Assembly: GCA_902787835.1 (NCBI GenBank)
Contig: CADAHU010000011.1
Coordinates: 1-32,729, forward strand
Reading direction: 5' to 3'
DNA: 32,729 bases
Source: an uncultured Eubacteriales bacterium
Lineage (GTDB): Bacteria; Bacillota; Clostridia; Christensenellales; Aristaeellaceae
Made by a program: the position numbers and the translations under genes. The number at the start of each line of letters is the position of its first letter. Positions within the stretch are counted from its first letter, which is position 1. Positions 6,455-14,000 of this stretch are shown one piece after another. The notes beneath the pieces are model-generated. The model did no database searches, was not told the origin of the DNA, and was given only the letters and a program-made list of their open reading frames with translations.

Positions 6455-8398
6455 TCACATCTGCACCGTCTGATCGCTGACCTCGCGCATTTCCTCGGCG
6501 TCGAGGGCCTTCTCGTTGACCTCCTCCGGGGTATGATAGGTGGGCACCACCCGATGCAGCGCCTCCCGCACCGCGCGGTTGCTGCAGGTGGCCAGCGCCT
6601 GGCGCAGGATATCCAGCTTTTCCCCCATCTCCTGCGCGGTCAGGGGCTTGTCCCGCTCCACAAAGATCATATCGTTATCGGTCTTATCCAGCTCCTCGGT
6701 TTTGATCAGCAGCTCCTCATAGAGCTTTTCGCCGGGGCGCAGGCCGGTCTCCACGATATCGATATCCTGATAAGGCTCCAGCCCCGACAGGCGGATCATA
6801 TTCTCCGCCAGATCCAGGATCTTGACCGGCTTGCCCATATCCAGGGCGTACAGATCGCCGCCCCGGGCGATCACGCCGGACATCAGCACCAGCTGGCTGG
6901 CCTCCGGGATGGTCATAAAGTAACGGATGATGCGCTTATCCGTGATGGTGACCGGGCCGCCCATGGCGATCTGCCGCCGGAACAGCGGGATCACCGAGCC
7001 GTTGCTGCCCAGCACGTTGCCAAACCGGGTGGCGCTGAAGGAGGTTTTCTCCCCGCCGCGGCTCTGCACGATCATCTCGCACACGCGCTTGGTGGCGCCC
7101 ATCACGTTGGTGGGGTTCACCACGCCGTATTTTTCGCAAGCCTCCACCAGGGTCAGCGTGCCAAACACGTTATTGCGCACCGCCTCGCAGCAGTTGCGCT
7201 CCATCAGCGGCACGTGCTTATGCGCCGCGGCATGCAGCACGATATGGGGCGTATGGCGAGAGAGGATCTTTTCCATCTCCTCCCGGTTGCAGATGTTGGC
7301 GATCTCCACCCGCATGTTCAGCTGATCGCCGTACTTGAGCCGCAGCTCCTGCTCGATATCGTATGCGCCGTTCTCATAGATATCCAGGATCACCAGCCGC
7401 TCGGGGCGCATGCGGGCCACCTGGCGCGCCAGCTCGCTGCCGATGCTGCCGCCGCCGCCGGTGATCAGCACCCGCTTGCCGCTGTACCATTCCGCCGCCT
7501 CCGGGGTGATCAGATCGGCGGTACGGCGGAAGAGCAGCTCCTCAATATCAAACTCGCGCAGGTGCCGCCGTCCCCCATCCTGGCTTTCCACCGCGGGATA
7601 ATCGTATACCTTGATCTTGTACCCCATGCGGGTATACACATCGTATAGCTCCTGCTTGCGCTCCGCCGTTATATTGGGCAGGGCGATGATCACTTCCTGC
7701 ACGCCCATGGCGGCAAGCTCCTTCTCATGCAGGCGGGTGCCGTCCACCACCTCGATGCCCGCAATGCTGCGGCCCACCTTTTCCTGGCTCACATCCACGA
7801 AGCACACCGGATAATAAACCGCCTTGGGGTTGCGCTGCAGTTCATCCGCCAGCATGGCGCCGATGCTGCCCGCGCCGATGATGGCCACCTTGATGCGCTG
7901 ATCCATTTTCAGCATGCTCTCCTCCTGGAAGGAGACGCCGGTGACCAGCTTCAGCAGCTTCAGAGCCGTGCGCTCAAACACATTGCGGCGGCTGCGCATC
8001 TGGTAAAGATACTGATAGGCCAACCGCATCATGATGGCGCCCAGCAGATCCAGGCAGAACAGAGATACCGCCCGGATGGTCATCAACCGGGCCGGCAGCG
8101 CCTCCCTGAGCAGCAGAAAAACAAGCCCGGCCAGGAAGTTGGACAGGATCAGCCGGATATATTCCTTGGGCCCGGCATAGCGCCAGATAAACCGATAAAT
8201 ACCCAGGGACATGCGCGCCGCCATCAGCGATGCAAAGCCCAGGCCGGCATAGATCAGCGCCACGCTGCCGGTGATGGTATCCACGCTGGAACGGTAGAAT
8301 ACCAAAATAGCCACGCAGGCCACCGCGTAGCAGAGCAGATCAAACACAGTCAGCATCCAGCGGATGCGCTTTTTATTTTTCACTTGCGGTGTTTTCAA
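6455..8398 (-). CDS. Membrane nucleotide-sugar epimerase/dehydratase (CapD/PglF/EpsC type) lacking the TDK segment
   Basis: A 647-residue protein of the polysaccharide family that converts UDP-sugars, usually by 4,6-dehydration, for capsule, exopolysaccharide or glycan synthesis. Four hydrophobic helices fill residues about 15-125. A first Rossmann domain has GAGSIGAMLADEL (175-187). The catalytic SDR domain has LITGGGGSIGSELA (311-324), HAAAHKHVPLME (389-400), NPTNVMGATKR (428-438) and LRPGEKLYEELL. Homologues have about eleven residues between KYGV and VNPTN, ending in TDKA, the catalytic Thr-Asp-Lys. Here KYGV (423-426) runs directly into VNPTN at 7120/7121, so strand and triad are missing while the frame is kept. 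The enzyme is therefore probably inactive in the classical reaction, or the sequence has a 33-base error. The start is TTG (8396-8398) with GGAGG five bases upstream. Confidence 0.85.
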   Translation of the reverse strand: MKTPQVKNKKRIRWMLTVFDLLCYAVACVAILVFYRSSVDTITGSVALIYAGLGFASLMAARMSLGIYRFIWRYAGPKEYIRLILSNFLAGLVFLLLREALPARLMTIRAVSLFCLDLLGAIMMRLAYQYLYQMRSRRNVFERTALKLLKLVTGVSFQEESMLKMDQRIKVAIIGAGSIGAMLADELQRNPKAVYYPVCFVDVSQEKVGRSIAGIEVVDGTRLHEKELAAMGVQEVIIALPNITAERKQELYDVYTRMGYKIKVYDYPAVESQDGGRRHLREFDIEELLFRRTADLITPEAAEWYSGKRVLITGGGGSIGSELARQVARMRPERLVILDIYENGAYDIEQELRLKYGDQLNMRVEIANICNREEMEKILSRHTPHIVLHAAAHKHVPLMERNCCEAVRNNVFGTLTLVEACEKYGVVNPTNVMGATKRVCEMIVQSRGGEKTSFSATRFGNVLGSNGSVIPLFRRQIAMGGPVTITDKRIIRYFMTIPEASQLVLMSGVIARGGDLYALDMGKPVKILDLAENMIRLSGLEPYQDIDIVETGLRPGEKLYEELLIKTEELDKTDNDMIFVERDKPLTAQEMGEKLDILRQALATCSNRAVREALHRVVPTYHTPEEVNEKALDAEEMREVSDQTVQM

Positions 8399-8477
8399 GA
8401 AAACCTCCAGCAGACGGAAGGTGTTTTATCCTATCCCATTTTGGGGTGCCGTAAAAAGCGGCGAATATACCAGGTTC

Positions 8478-8506
8478 ATTTTAGCATGGATGCGGCGTTC
8501 TGTCCA
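8478..8506 (-). promoter_or_regulatory. Sigma-A-type promoter for the epimerase-like gene
   Basis: On the minus strand TGGACA (8501-8506) is followed after 17 bases by TAAAAT (8478-8483); each box differs from consensus at one position. The gene starts at 8398, giving a leader of about 70 bases. Confidence 0.65.
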
Positions 8507-8552
8507 CAAAAAATAACCGCCGCTGCCCGCGCGTATCAGGCAGGCGGCGGCG
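8507..8552 (-). terminator. Intrinsic terminator of the ECF/SH3 gene cluster
   Basis: On the minus strand a GC-rich imperfect stem (about 8540-8552 with 8517-8528) is followed by TTATTTTTT. It lies roughly 70 bases after the stop of the SH3-domain gene and just upstream of the next promoter. Confidence 0.7.
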
Positions 8553-8619
8553 CATGGGGAGAGATATATGCCAGGAACGATCTTTGCGATCACCTTCTCT
8601 TTTAATACAGGCCCGATCC

Positions 8620-9957
8620 TCACCCGTTTCCTTCGTTCATGGCGGTGGAGGCGCAGTATTCGATCTCCCGGGTGTAGGCGTTGATGATGATCTCGTAGGC
8701 CAGCATCTCCGCCATGCCGTCGAAAACGTAGTAATCAAACTGATAATAGGGCACCTGGAAACCCGCCCCCTCGGTGGGATCCACGGCATGGCGGCAGCGC
8801 ACGCGGCTGAATTCCACGCCGGAAAACCGGGGATAGCGGGCGGCCAGATACCGATCCGCAATGGAGCGGGCGGCGTCCTCGCCAATATCCGTGCCAGTCA
8901 GCGGCTCCGGCGTGGGGCCGTCCCAGAGCACCTCGCCGTTTGCCCCGTACACAAAGGAAGGGACCTGGGTTTTGCGCGGGGCTGCCGTGCGCAGATCCCC
9001 AATGTCCTGATCATACTCGAAGCCGGAATAATCGCCGGTATAGAGCACCTCGCCGGTATAGGCATGCACATATGCGCTGTACAGGGTGTGCCCGGCCTTG
9101 TTTTTATAATGGAAACGGTACATGGGGCCGCGGATGCCGTCGGTGGAGAGCGCCGTATCCTGGCTGCGGGCCAGCCGCTTTGCGCTGAAGCCGGGGTATT
9201 GGGCCAGCGCTTTTTCCGCGATGCTCCGCGCCCGGGCCGCGGGGATAAACTGTGAATCATCCACCGCCTCCGTCTGCCGTGGCAGGACGGTTAAACGGAC
9301 GCTCTCCTGCCGTGCGAATCCGCAGCCGTCCTCATCCGCCGCCTGCACCAGCAGCCAGCCTTCGCTGTATTCGCATACCGTTACGCCCGATCCCTGGGCG
9401 CATTCAAAAGCGATCTCCGCGCCCTCGTCCGGTTCCCTGTACAGCGTGACCGCCTGCTGCAGCGTGCCCTCCGCCCAGCGGTTATCGGCCGCCGCCGCAG
9501 GCCCGCTGTTCAGCCTATCGATTTCCGCCGTGGGCACATAGCCCCGGGACGCGCCGAAGGAGACCAGCGCCCAGCTTTCATCGATCTGCTCCACGGTCAT
9601 GGCTTGCTGGGCATGGGCCATGCCCACGATGCGGGCATCCGGCTCCGGCGATTCCCGCAGGTACACGGTGGCCCCGTTGGTATAGACCGCCTGGCCCGCC
9701 GCCTCGGAGAGCAGCCGCACATACTGCGCCATCACAAAGCCCTCCCGGCCATCATAGCGGACATGGTACCACCCGTCCAGCGCCTCCAGCACCTCCACCT
9801 CATCCCCATTGCGGATGCGCAGCAGCACCGCGCCGTCAGCCTCCGGGGCCTGCCGCAGGATCAGCCTGCCACCGCCGGTTTCCACCCGCCCGGGCTCCGC
9901 CAGGGCCGCGCAGGCCAGCAGGCAGATCATCAGCAGTATACCTAAAATTTTTCGCAT
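8620..9957 (-). CDS. Exported protein with SH3b repeats and PepSY-like C-terminal region
   Basis: A 445-residue exported protein. The N-terminus has a hydrophobic signal (about 4-20); either signal peptidase I cleavage after ALA or lipid attachment at C16 (LLAC) is possible. Three bacterial SH3-type repeats follow, at about 25-83 (LRIRNGDEVEVLEALDGWYHV), 90-145 and 165-225. Such domains commonly bind peptidoglycan or peptide ligands. The C-terminal half holds two related segments, ARSIAEKALAQYPGFSAKRL and ARSIADRYLAARYPRFSG, each followed by aromatic strands as in PepSY/YcdB-like proteins. No catalytic motif is recognised. The ATG is preceded by AAGGAAGG. It starts 18 bases after the membrane anti-sigma-like gene, so it is probably the third gene of that operon and may be its envelope effector or sensor. 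Confidence 0.7.
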   Translation of the reverse strand: MRKILGILLMICLLACAALAEPGRVETGGGRLILRQAPEADGAVLLRIRNGDEVEVLEALDGWYHVRYDGREGFVMAQYVRLLSEAAGQAVYTNGATVYLRESPEPDARIVGMAHAQQAMTVEQIDESWALVSFGASRGYVPTAEIDRLNSGPAAAADNRWAEGTLQQAVTLYREPDEGAEIAFECAQGSGVTVCEYSEGWLLVQAADEDGCGFARQESVRLTVLPRQTEAVDDSQFIPAARARSIAEKALAQYPGFSAKRLARSQDTALSTDGIRGPMYRFHYKNKAGHTLYSAYVHAYTGEVLYTGDYSGFEYDQDIGDLRTAAPRKTQVPSFVYGANGEVLWDGPTPEPLTGTDIGEDAARSIADRYLAARYPRFSGVEFSRVRCRHAVDPTEGAGFQVPYYQFDYYVFDGMAEMLAYEIIINAYTREIEYCASTAMNEGNG

Positions 9958-9975
9958 TTTCTTTATCTTCCTTCC

Positions 9976-10908
9976 TTATCCAACGTCCGGCGGGATGGGC
10001 CGCTGCATCACGATGATCAGTTCATCGGGCGCATCAGCCGCCGCCTGCACCGTAAACCAGTTTTCCAGCTCATCATTGCGGAAATGCACCCGCCAGTAAT
10101 GCGCGCCGTCCTCGGGGTATACATAACCGTAAAACAGATAGGCTGTCCACTCTTCCACCTCCGCCGCGCTGTCGCCATACAGCTCCCGGGCCAGCGCCCA
10201 GGCGCGGCGCAGCAGGGCCGCCTCGGTCTCCCCGCTGTCCTCCGGCGGATCATCGCAGACAAACGTCCCGGCGGATACCTCGCCGTTCTCGATCAGCAGG
10301 CGGTAAAACCAGGCCTTGTCCTGCAGGCTCCAGCCGTCCAGCAGCCCCCGGGCCTTGATCAGCAGGTTATAAAACCCGTCGGACACCGCGCCGTCCATCT
10401 GCCTTTTGATCCATTGGGTCAGGACGGCGTCCTGCGCATCATAGCTCAGGCTGTCCATCGCTGGCAGGGTATCCATATCGTACCCCGCGCTTTCCAGCAG
10501 GGATACGATCTGCCGCCGCTGCTCCGGCGTCCAGTCCTCCACCCGGCTTTCCCGCCGCTCCAGGTGATGCACGCTTTCAAATACCTGGTGCCAATCGATC
10601 ATCGCCAGCGCCGCGCCTGTCAGCAGTAGCGCCAGCAGGAAGGCCAGCAGGGCGGTACCCTGCCGGGACAGGGTGCGCCGGGGCTCCGCCAGGCGTGCGG
10701 TGATCCGCCGCCAGACCAGCTCCCGGTGAGGCGCTGCCTCCTCGTCCGGCCGCTCGTCCAGAGCGCGCGCCGTTTCCGCCAGCAGCGCAGCGTCCATGCG
10801 CTTTGCGCCGCGGAACACCTGCTCCGCAAATACGCCGTACAGCTCCGCCCGGGTATAGCAATCGTCCATTCCGGGACGCAGAGGACGCAGGATCGTTTTT
10901 CTTTTCAT
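9976..10908 (-). CDS. Single-pass membrane protein, probable anti-sigma factor
   Basis: A 310-residue protein with a cytoplasmic N-terminal part (1-80), one transmembrane helix (about 84-103, GTALLAFLLALLLTGAALAM) and a 200-residue external domain rich in tryptophan and tyrosine. It starts twelve bases after the end of the ECF sigma gene, which is where a cognate anti-sigma factor usually sits. I see no zinc-binding HxxxCxxC anti-sigma motif, so that role rests on position and topology. The external region has a late PepSY-like stretch (ALARELYGDSAAEVEEW). The ATG at 10906-10908 has AAGGAGGGG just upstream. The open frame extends further upstream to 11100, but that part overlaps the sigma gene and lacks a start signal. 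Confidence 0.65.
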   Translation of the reverse strand: MKRKTILRPLRPGMDDCYTRAELYGVFAEQVFRGAKRMDAALLAETARALDERPDEEAAPHRELVWRRITARLAEPRRTLSRQGTALLAFLLALLLTGAALAMIDWHQVFESVHHLERRESRVEDWTPEQRRQIVSLLESAGYDMDTLPAMDSLSYDAQDAVLTQWIKRQMDGAVSDGFYNLLIKARGLLDGWSLQDKAWFYRLLIENGEVSAGTFVCDDPPEDSGETEAALLRRAWALARELYGDSAAEVEEWTAYLFYGYVYPEDGAHYWRVHFRNDELENWFTVQAAADAPDELIIVMQRPIPPDVG

Positions 10909-10919
10909 GAGCCCCTCCT

Positions 10920-11368
10920 TCACCGCAGCCCCAGCAGGCACAGCCAGACCAGGCAGGCAAACAGCTCCCGGTTTTGCAGGAGAAGAGCTCCGCATCCTCC
11001 GCCCCCAGCAGCCGATGCAGCAGCTCGATCTGCTCCCGGGATTTGGCGTAATCATCAGGTGAGAGCCGCGCCGTATCAGCCAGGGGCGGCGCGTCCTCAT
11101 GATCCACGGAAAAGGCCTGCCGCCGCCACTCCCGCCCCTGCTTGCGCAGGGCGTTCATCAGGCACTTGCGGAAGCACTCCACCAGCCAGCCGTCCGGATT
11201 CGGGTGCCGCTGCAGGCTGGCGCGCTTCTGCCAGGCCCGCAGGAAGGCCTCCTGGATCTGATCCTCGATCAGCCCTTCCCGGGCTGCGTCATAGCCCAAA
11301 AACACCCGCCCCACCCGGTACAGCAGGGCGTAATCCCGCTCATAGAGCGCGCTGAACCATGTTTCCAT
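10920..11368 (-). pseudogene. ECF-type sigma factor gene, region 4 lost with a frameshift
   Basis: The ATG at 11366-11368 opens a sigma-70-family protein with intact region 2 (FLGYDAAREGLIEDQIQEAF, then WLVECFRKCLMNALRK) and a linker up to AEDAELF at residue 129. The frame then runs into cysteine-rich nonsense across the whole start of the next gene. In another frame, beginning at 10979, a natural-looking tail (LQNRELFACLVWLCLLGLR) ends in TGA at 10920-10922, directly before the ribosome-binding site of the membrane protein. A frame change near 10980 restores this operon spacing. The helix-turn-helix of region 4, which reads the -35 box, is in neither frame, so a non-triplet internal deletion is more likely than one missing base. 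The product probably cannot work as a normal sigma factor. Confidence 0.65.
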
Positions 11369-11421
11369 TCCCTGCCTCCTTTCACCCTTCTATGTCCCCA
11401 GCGGGGCAAAACGTAACGCCC

Positions 11422-11454
11422 ATAAAAAGAAAAGCACCGTGGAAATCGCGGTGC
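11422..11454 (-). terminator. Intrinsic terminator of the sigK/TIM-barrel transcript
   Basis: On the minus strand GCACCG (11449-11454) pairs with CGGTGC (11434-11439) around a nine-base loop, followed by TTTTCTTTTTAT. It lies about 70 bases after the stop of the TIM-barrel gene. Confidence 0.8.
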
Positions 11455-11524
11455 CGGAGATATACAGCGGTCATATAGTCACGGTCATCCCCCAATTCGA
11501 TGGCCGGAATGGCCAAGGGGATCA

Positions 11525-12409
11525 TCAGCATAAAGGCTTTTCTTCCTGTGCTTTCTCTTTTGCGCGGTCCAGCGTCTCCCACATTTTAAGCATGGCCCGG
11601 GCGTCATCCGCCTGGGTGCCCTTGCACTCGCAGATCACGGTACCATGGTAGCCCCGGGCATGCAGCTGCGGGGCCAGCAGCTCGAACCGCGGGCCGTATT
11701 TTTCCTCGGCGAAGGTGCGGTGGCGCTTTTCCCCGGCAGGGGTGAACTCGATGGTGGAAAAATGCATGTGCATCCGGCGGGCGCGCTCCAGGCCCAGCGT
11801 TTGCTCAATGGTATCCAGAACAGCGGTAAAATCCTCTACGGTCTGCAGTCCGCCGCCGGTCAGGGCATGCAGATGGGCAAAATCCACGCAGGGCAGCATG
11901 CGATCATCCAGCGTGACCAGCTCCAGCGTTTCCCGCAGATCGCCGATCTGGCTTTTGCAGCCCATGGTTTCCGGGCACAGGATGGTTTCCCCCAGTCCCT
12001 GATCCGAAAGGCGGCGGTATGCCTCCCGCAGGCCCTCCGCGCAGTTTGCCAGCGCCTCCCTCCGATCCAGCTTCAGCACCGCGCCCACATGCACCACCAC
12101 CCGCTCACCGCCCAGCCATTGCACGGCCCGGGCGGCCTCCAGGATGTAGCGGAAGCTGTTTTCCCGCTTTTCCGGATCGGGGTTGGCCAGATTGATAAAG
12201 TAGGGCGCGTGCACGCTGACGGCAATATGATGGGCCCGGGCCTCCTCCCGCACCCTGGCCGCCGTCTCGGGCGAGATGGATACGCCGCGGCCGAAGGAAT
12301 ATTCATAGGCCGTCAGGCCCATGTTTTGCAGCCACTCCGGCGCCTGAACGCTGGATTTGTAGCCCTCCTCATAGAATCGATCGGAATTGCCCGCCGGTCC
12401 AAAGAACAT
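11525..12409 (-). CDS. Xylose-isomerase-like TIM-barrel protein (AP endonuclease family 2 / endonuclease IV-like)
   Basis: A 294-residue TIM-barrel protein of the AP endonuclease 2 superfamily. Candidate metal ligands match the endonuclease IV order: VHAPYFINLA, VVVHVGA, CPETMG, CVDFAHLHA, MHMHFS and ICECKG supply His, His, Glu, Asp/His, His and Glu. True endonuclease IV proteins are about 280 residues, so size fits. A role in abasic-site repair is plausible, but sugar-phosphate isomerase activity cannot be excluded. The ATG at 12407-12409 lies one base after the sigK stop codon, with AAAGGGGAAG inside the end of sigK, so it is translationally coupled to sigK. If transcribed only with sigK it would be made in the mother cell during sporulation. 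A terminator follows at 11422-11454. Confidence 0.75.
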   Translation of the reverse strand: MFFGPAGNSDRFYEEGYKSSVQAPEWLQNMGLTAYEYSFGRGVSISPETAARVREEARAHHIAVSVHAPYFINLANPDPEKRENSFRYILEAARAVQWLGGERVVVHVGAVLKLDRREALANCAEGLREAYRRLSDQGLGETILCPETMGCKSQIGDLRETLELVTLDDRMLPCVDFAHLHALTGGGLQTVEDFTAVLDTIEQTLGLERARRMHMHFSTIEFTPAGEKRHRTFAEEKYGPRFELLAPQLHARGYHGTVICECKGTQADDARAMLKMWETLDRAKEKAQEEKPLC

Positions 12410-12410
12410 A

Positions 12411-13112
12411 TCAGTCTTCCCCTTTGTGGTTTTTCATCAGTTCATCCCGGATGCGCCGGATGGCCCGGGTCTCGATGCGCGATATATAGCTGCGGGAAAT
12501 GCCCAGCTTTTCCGCCGCCTCGTGCTGCATCATGGGGCGGTCTCCCAGCAGGCCGTAGCGCATCTCCAGCACCATCCGCTCCCGATCCGGCAGGGTGCGC
12601 AGGGCCGCCCGCACCTGCTGCATATTGACCCGGCGGATGGCCTCATCCTCCACAAGGTCCGCCGGCGTGCCCAGGATATCCTGAAAGGAGATGTCGTTTC
12701 CCTCGCCATCCATGCCGATGGGATCGCTGAGCGATACCTCGTTCCTGCGCTTTTTGGAGGCGCGCAGCAGCATGAGCACTTCATTTTCGATGCACCGGGC
12801 GGCATAGGTGGACAGGGGCGTGGCGCCGCCGGGCTTATAGGTATTGACGGCCTTGATCAGCCCCAGCGTGCCCACCGATACCAGATCATCGGGCGTATGG
12901 CCGGGCACGGTGTACTTGCGCACCACATGGGCCACCAGCCGCAGGTTATGCTCGATCAATTTGGCCCGCGCCTCCTCGTCCCCCCGGGCCATGGCGGCCA
13001 GCGCCTCCGCCTCCTCCGCCTTGGTCAGGGGCTTGGGAAAGCTGCCGCCGCCGGAAACATAGCCCAGCAGGAGCAGCGCGTCGCGCACCAGGAAAAGCAA
13101 AAAATGAAGCAT
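12411..13112 (-). CDS. sigK: Sporulation RNA polymerase sigma factor SigK
   Basis: A 233-residue sigma factor for late mother-cell genes. The N-terminus (MLHFLLFLVRDALLLLGYVS then GGGSFPKPL) matches the pro-sequence and first mature residues of pro-SigK, which is cleaved by SpoIVFB at the membrane. Region 2 shows LIEHNLRLVAHVVRKY and DDLVSVGTLGLIKAVNTY. Region 4 shows LPDRERMVLEMRYGL and the helix-turn-helix AAEKLGISRSYISRIETRAI. The gene is continuous, so no skin-type element interrupts it. I choose the ATG at 13112 because GGGGAGG lies eight bases upstream; a GTG at 13121 overlaps that site. A sigma-E-like promoter may lie just upstream. The downstream TIM-barrel gene starts one base after its stop. 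Confidence 0.93.
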   Translation of the reverse strand: MLHFLLFLVRDALLLLGYVSGGGSFPKPLTKAEEAEALAAMARGDEEARAKLIEHNLRLVAHVVRKYTVPGHTPDDLVSVGTLGLIKAVNTYKPGGATPLSTYAARCIENEVLMLLRASKKRRNEVSLSDPIGMDGEGNDISFQDILGTPADLVEDEAIRRVNMQQVRAALRTLPDRERMVLEMRYGLLGDRPMMQHEAAEKLGISRSYISRIETRAIRRIRDELMKNHKGED

Positions 13113-13132
13113 ACAGCACACCTCCCCTCCAG

Positions 13133-13160
13133 AAAGTATGCCGAATGCCTCCGATTATGC
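13133..13160 (-). promoter_or_regulatory. Possible sigma-E promoter of sigK
   Basis: On the minus strand GCATAAT (13154-13160) is followed after 13 bases by CATACTTT (13133-13140), similar to the sigma-E pattern of an ATAnnT -35 box and a CATACAnT -10 box. In Bacillus subtilis sigK is a sigma-E target. The predicted start would leave a very short leader with the ribosome-binding site almost at the 5' end, which lowers confidence. Confidence 0.35.
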
Positions 13161-13165
13161 GCGCA

Positions 13166-13771
13166 TTATCCCGCCATGCGGCAGTCCATCTCCCGGGCGC
13201 AGTCCCGCATCAGCGCCTCCGGATCGGCGCCGCGGTCCAGCCAGCGCTCCCCATCGGTAAAGATCACCGGCATGCGCGGATGGATAAAGGCGATGCCGGG
13301 AGCCGCGTCCCGGGTCAGGATGGAGAACACCGGCAGCCGCAGCCCTTCCTCATAGCGGTAGATCGCCGCCAGATACATGAGCGGCTCCCGCCGCGGATGG
13401 ATGGCAAACTTGCGCCTGGCCGCGCCGGGGGCCTCCGCCGCCTGCCATTCAAAATAATGGCTGGCCGGGATCAGGCAGCGGCGGTTTTCCATGCTCTCCC
13501 GAAACATGGGCCGCCGGCAGGCCGTCTCGCTGCGGGCGTTGATGATCAGCCCGCCGCCCTCCGGGCGATGGAACCCCCATTGCATGGGAAAATAGCCGGG
13601 CGTGCCGTCCTTGCCCAATGCCACCGCCGCCACCCGGGCGTCCGGGAACACCTCGCCCACCGCCACGCCGGATTGGCCGGTGAGCAGCTGCAGCCGTCGG
13701 GAGGCCTCCCGGATCATCATGGCCAGCAGCTCGTTCTGCTCGTCCTCGGGCACATAAAACCGTCCGCACAT
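13166..13771 (-). CDS. SOS response-associated peptidase family protein (SRAP, YedK/HMCES type)
   Basis: A 201-residue SRAP-domain protein. The family covalently traps abasic sites in single-stranded DNA through a thiazolidine link made by the N-terminal cysteine. The essential C2 (MCGRF), N78 in NARSET, E108 in YFEW and H164 in HPRMPVI are all present, so it should be active. Length is close to the bacterial average. An AAAGGCAG site precedes the ATG. It sits in a tight minus-strand run with the 71-residue protein upstream and sigK downstream. Together with the endonuclease IV-like protein two genes on, it may give the cell two responses to abasic DNA; that pairing is inference. Confidence 0.93.
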   Translation of the reverse strand: MCGRFYVPEDEQNELLAMMIREASRRLQLLTGQSGVAVGEVFPDARVAAVALGKDGTPGYFPMQWGFHRPEGGGLIINARSETACRRPMFRESMENRRCLIPASHYFEWQAAEAPGAARRKFAIHPRREPLMYLAAIYRYEEGLRLPVFSILTRDAAPGIAFIHPRMPVIFTDGERWLDRGADPEALMRDCAREMDCRMAG

Positions 13772-13781
13772 AGGCTGCCTT

Positions 13782-13997
13782 TCAATAAATGGTCTTGATC
13801 TTTTCCGCGCCGATGCGGCGGCAGAAGGCCTCCAGCTCCGCCTGATCCTCCACGCGCATCAGATCCTGAAATCTGCCGGTCTTTTTATCGATCAGCCCCA
13901 CGGTCATCTCCCCCGTGCAGATGCTTTTGCGCACGGCAGGCTCCTGGGTTTCCGGATCGTATGCCGGCGCGGCGGGTTTTTTATGGAACAATGCCAT
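13782..13997 (-). CDS. Conserved small protein of unknown function (71 aa)
   Basis: A 71-residue protein with a strong GGGAGGG site before its ATG. The pattern YDPETQEPAVRKSICTGEMTV (in part) and GLIDKKTGRFQD followed by an acidic-basic C-terminus matches a short protein family I recall from many Firmicutes. Those proteins are sometimes labelled aspartate dehydrogenase in databases, but at this size there is no Rossmann domain and that name cannot be right. No signal peptide, membrane helix or metal motif is seen; there is one cysteine, in SICTGE. It starts three bases after the GNAT gene ends and lies ten bases before the SRAP gene, so it is part of the same transcript. Function unknown. Confidence 0.75.
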   Translation of the reverse strand: MALFHKKPAAPAYDPETQEPAVRKSICTGEMTVGLIDKKTGRFQDLMRVEDQAELEAFCRRIGAEKIKTIY

Positions 13998-14000
13998 GGC

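Noticed and set aside
10577-10979. Continuation of the ECF sigma frame into a 263-residue protein
   Set aside because: The added part is antifamily, Gly/Arg/Ala-rich sequence lying over the anti-sigma-like gene in another frame; it is better explained by a frameshift.
11369-11433. A GTTACGTTTTG stretch upstream of the ECF sigma gene as an autoregulatory ECF promoter
   Set aside because: It resembles a possible -35 element, but no matching CGT-type -10 box occurs at the right distance.
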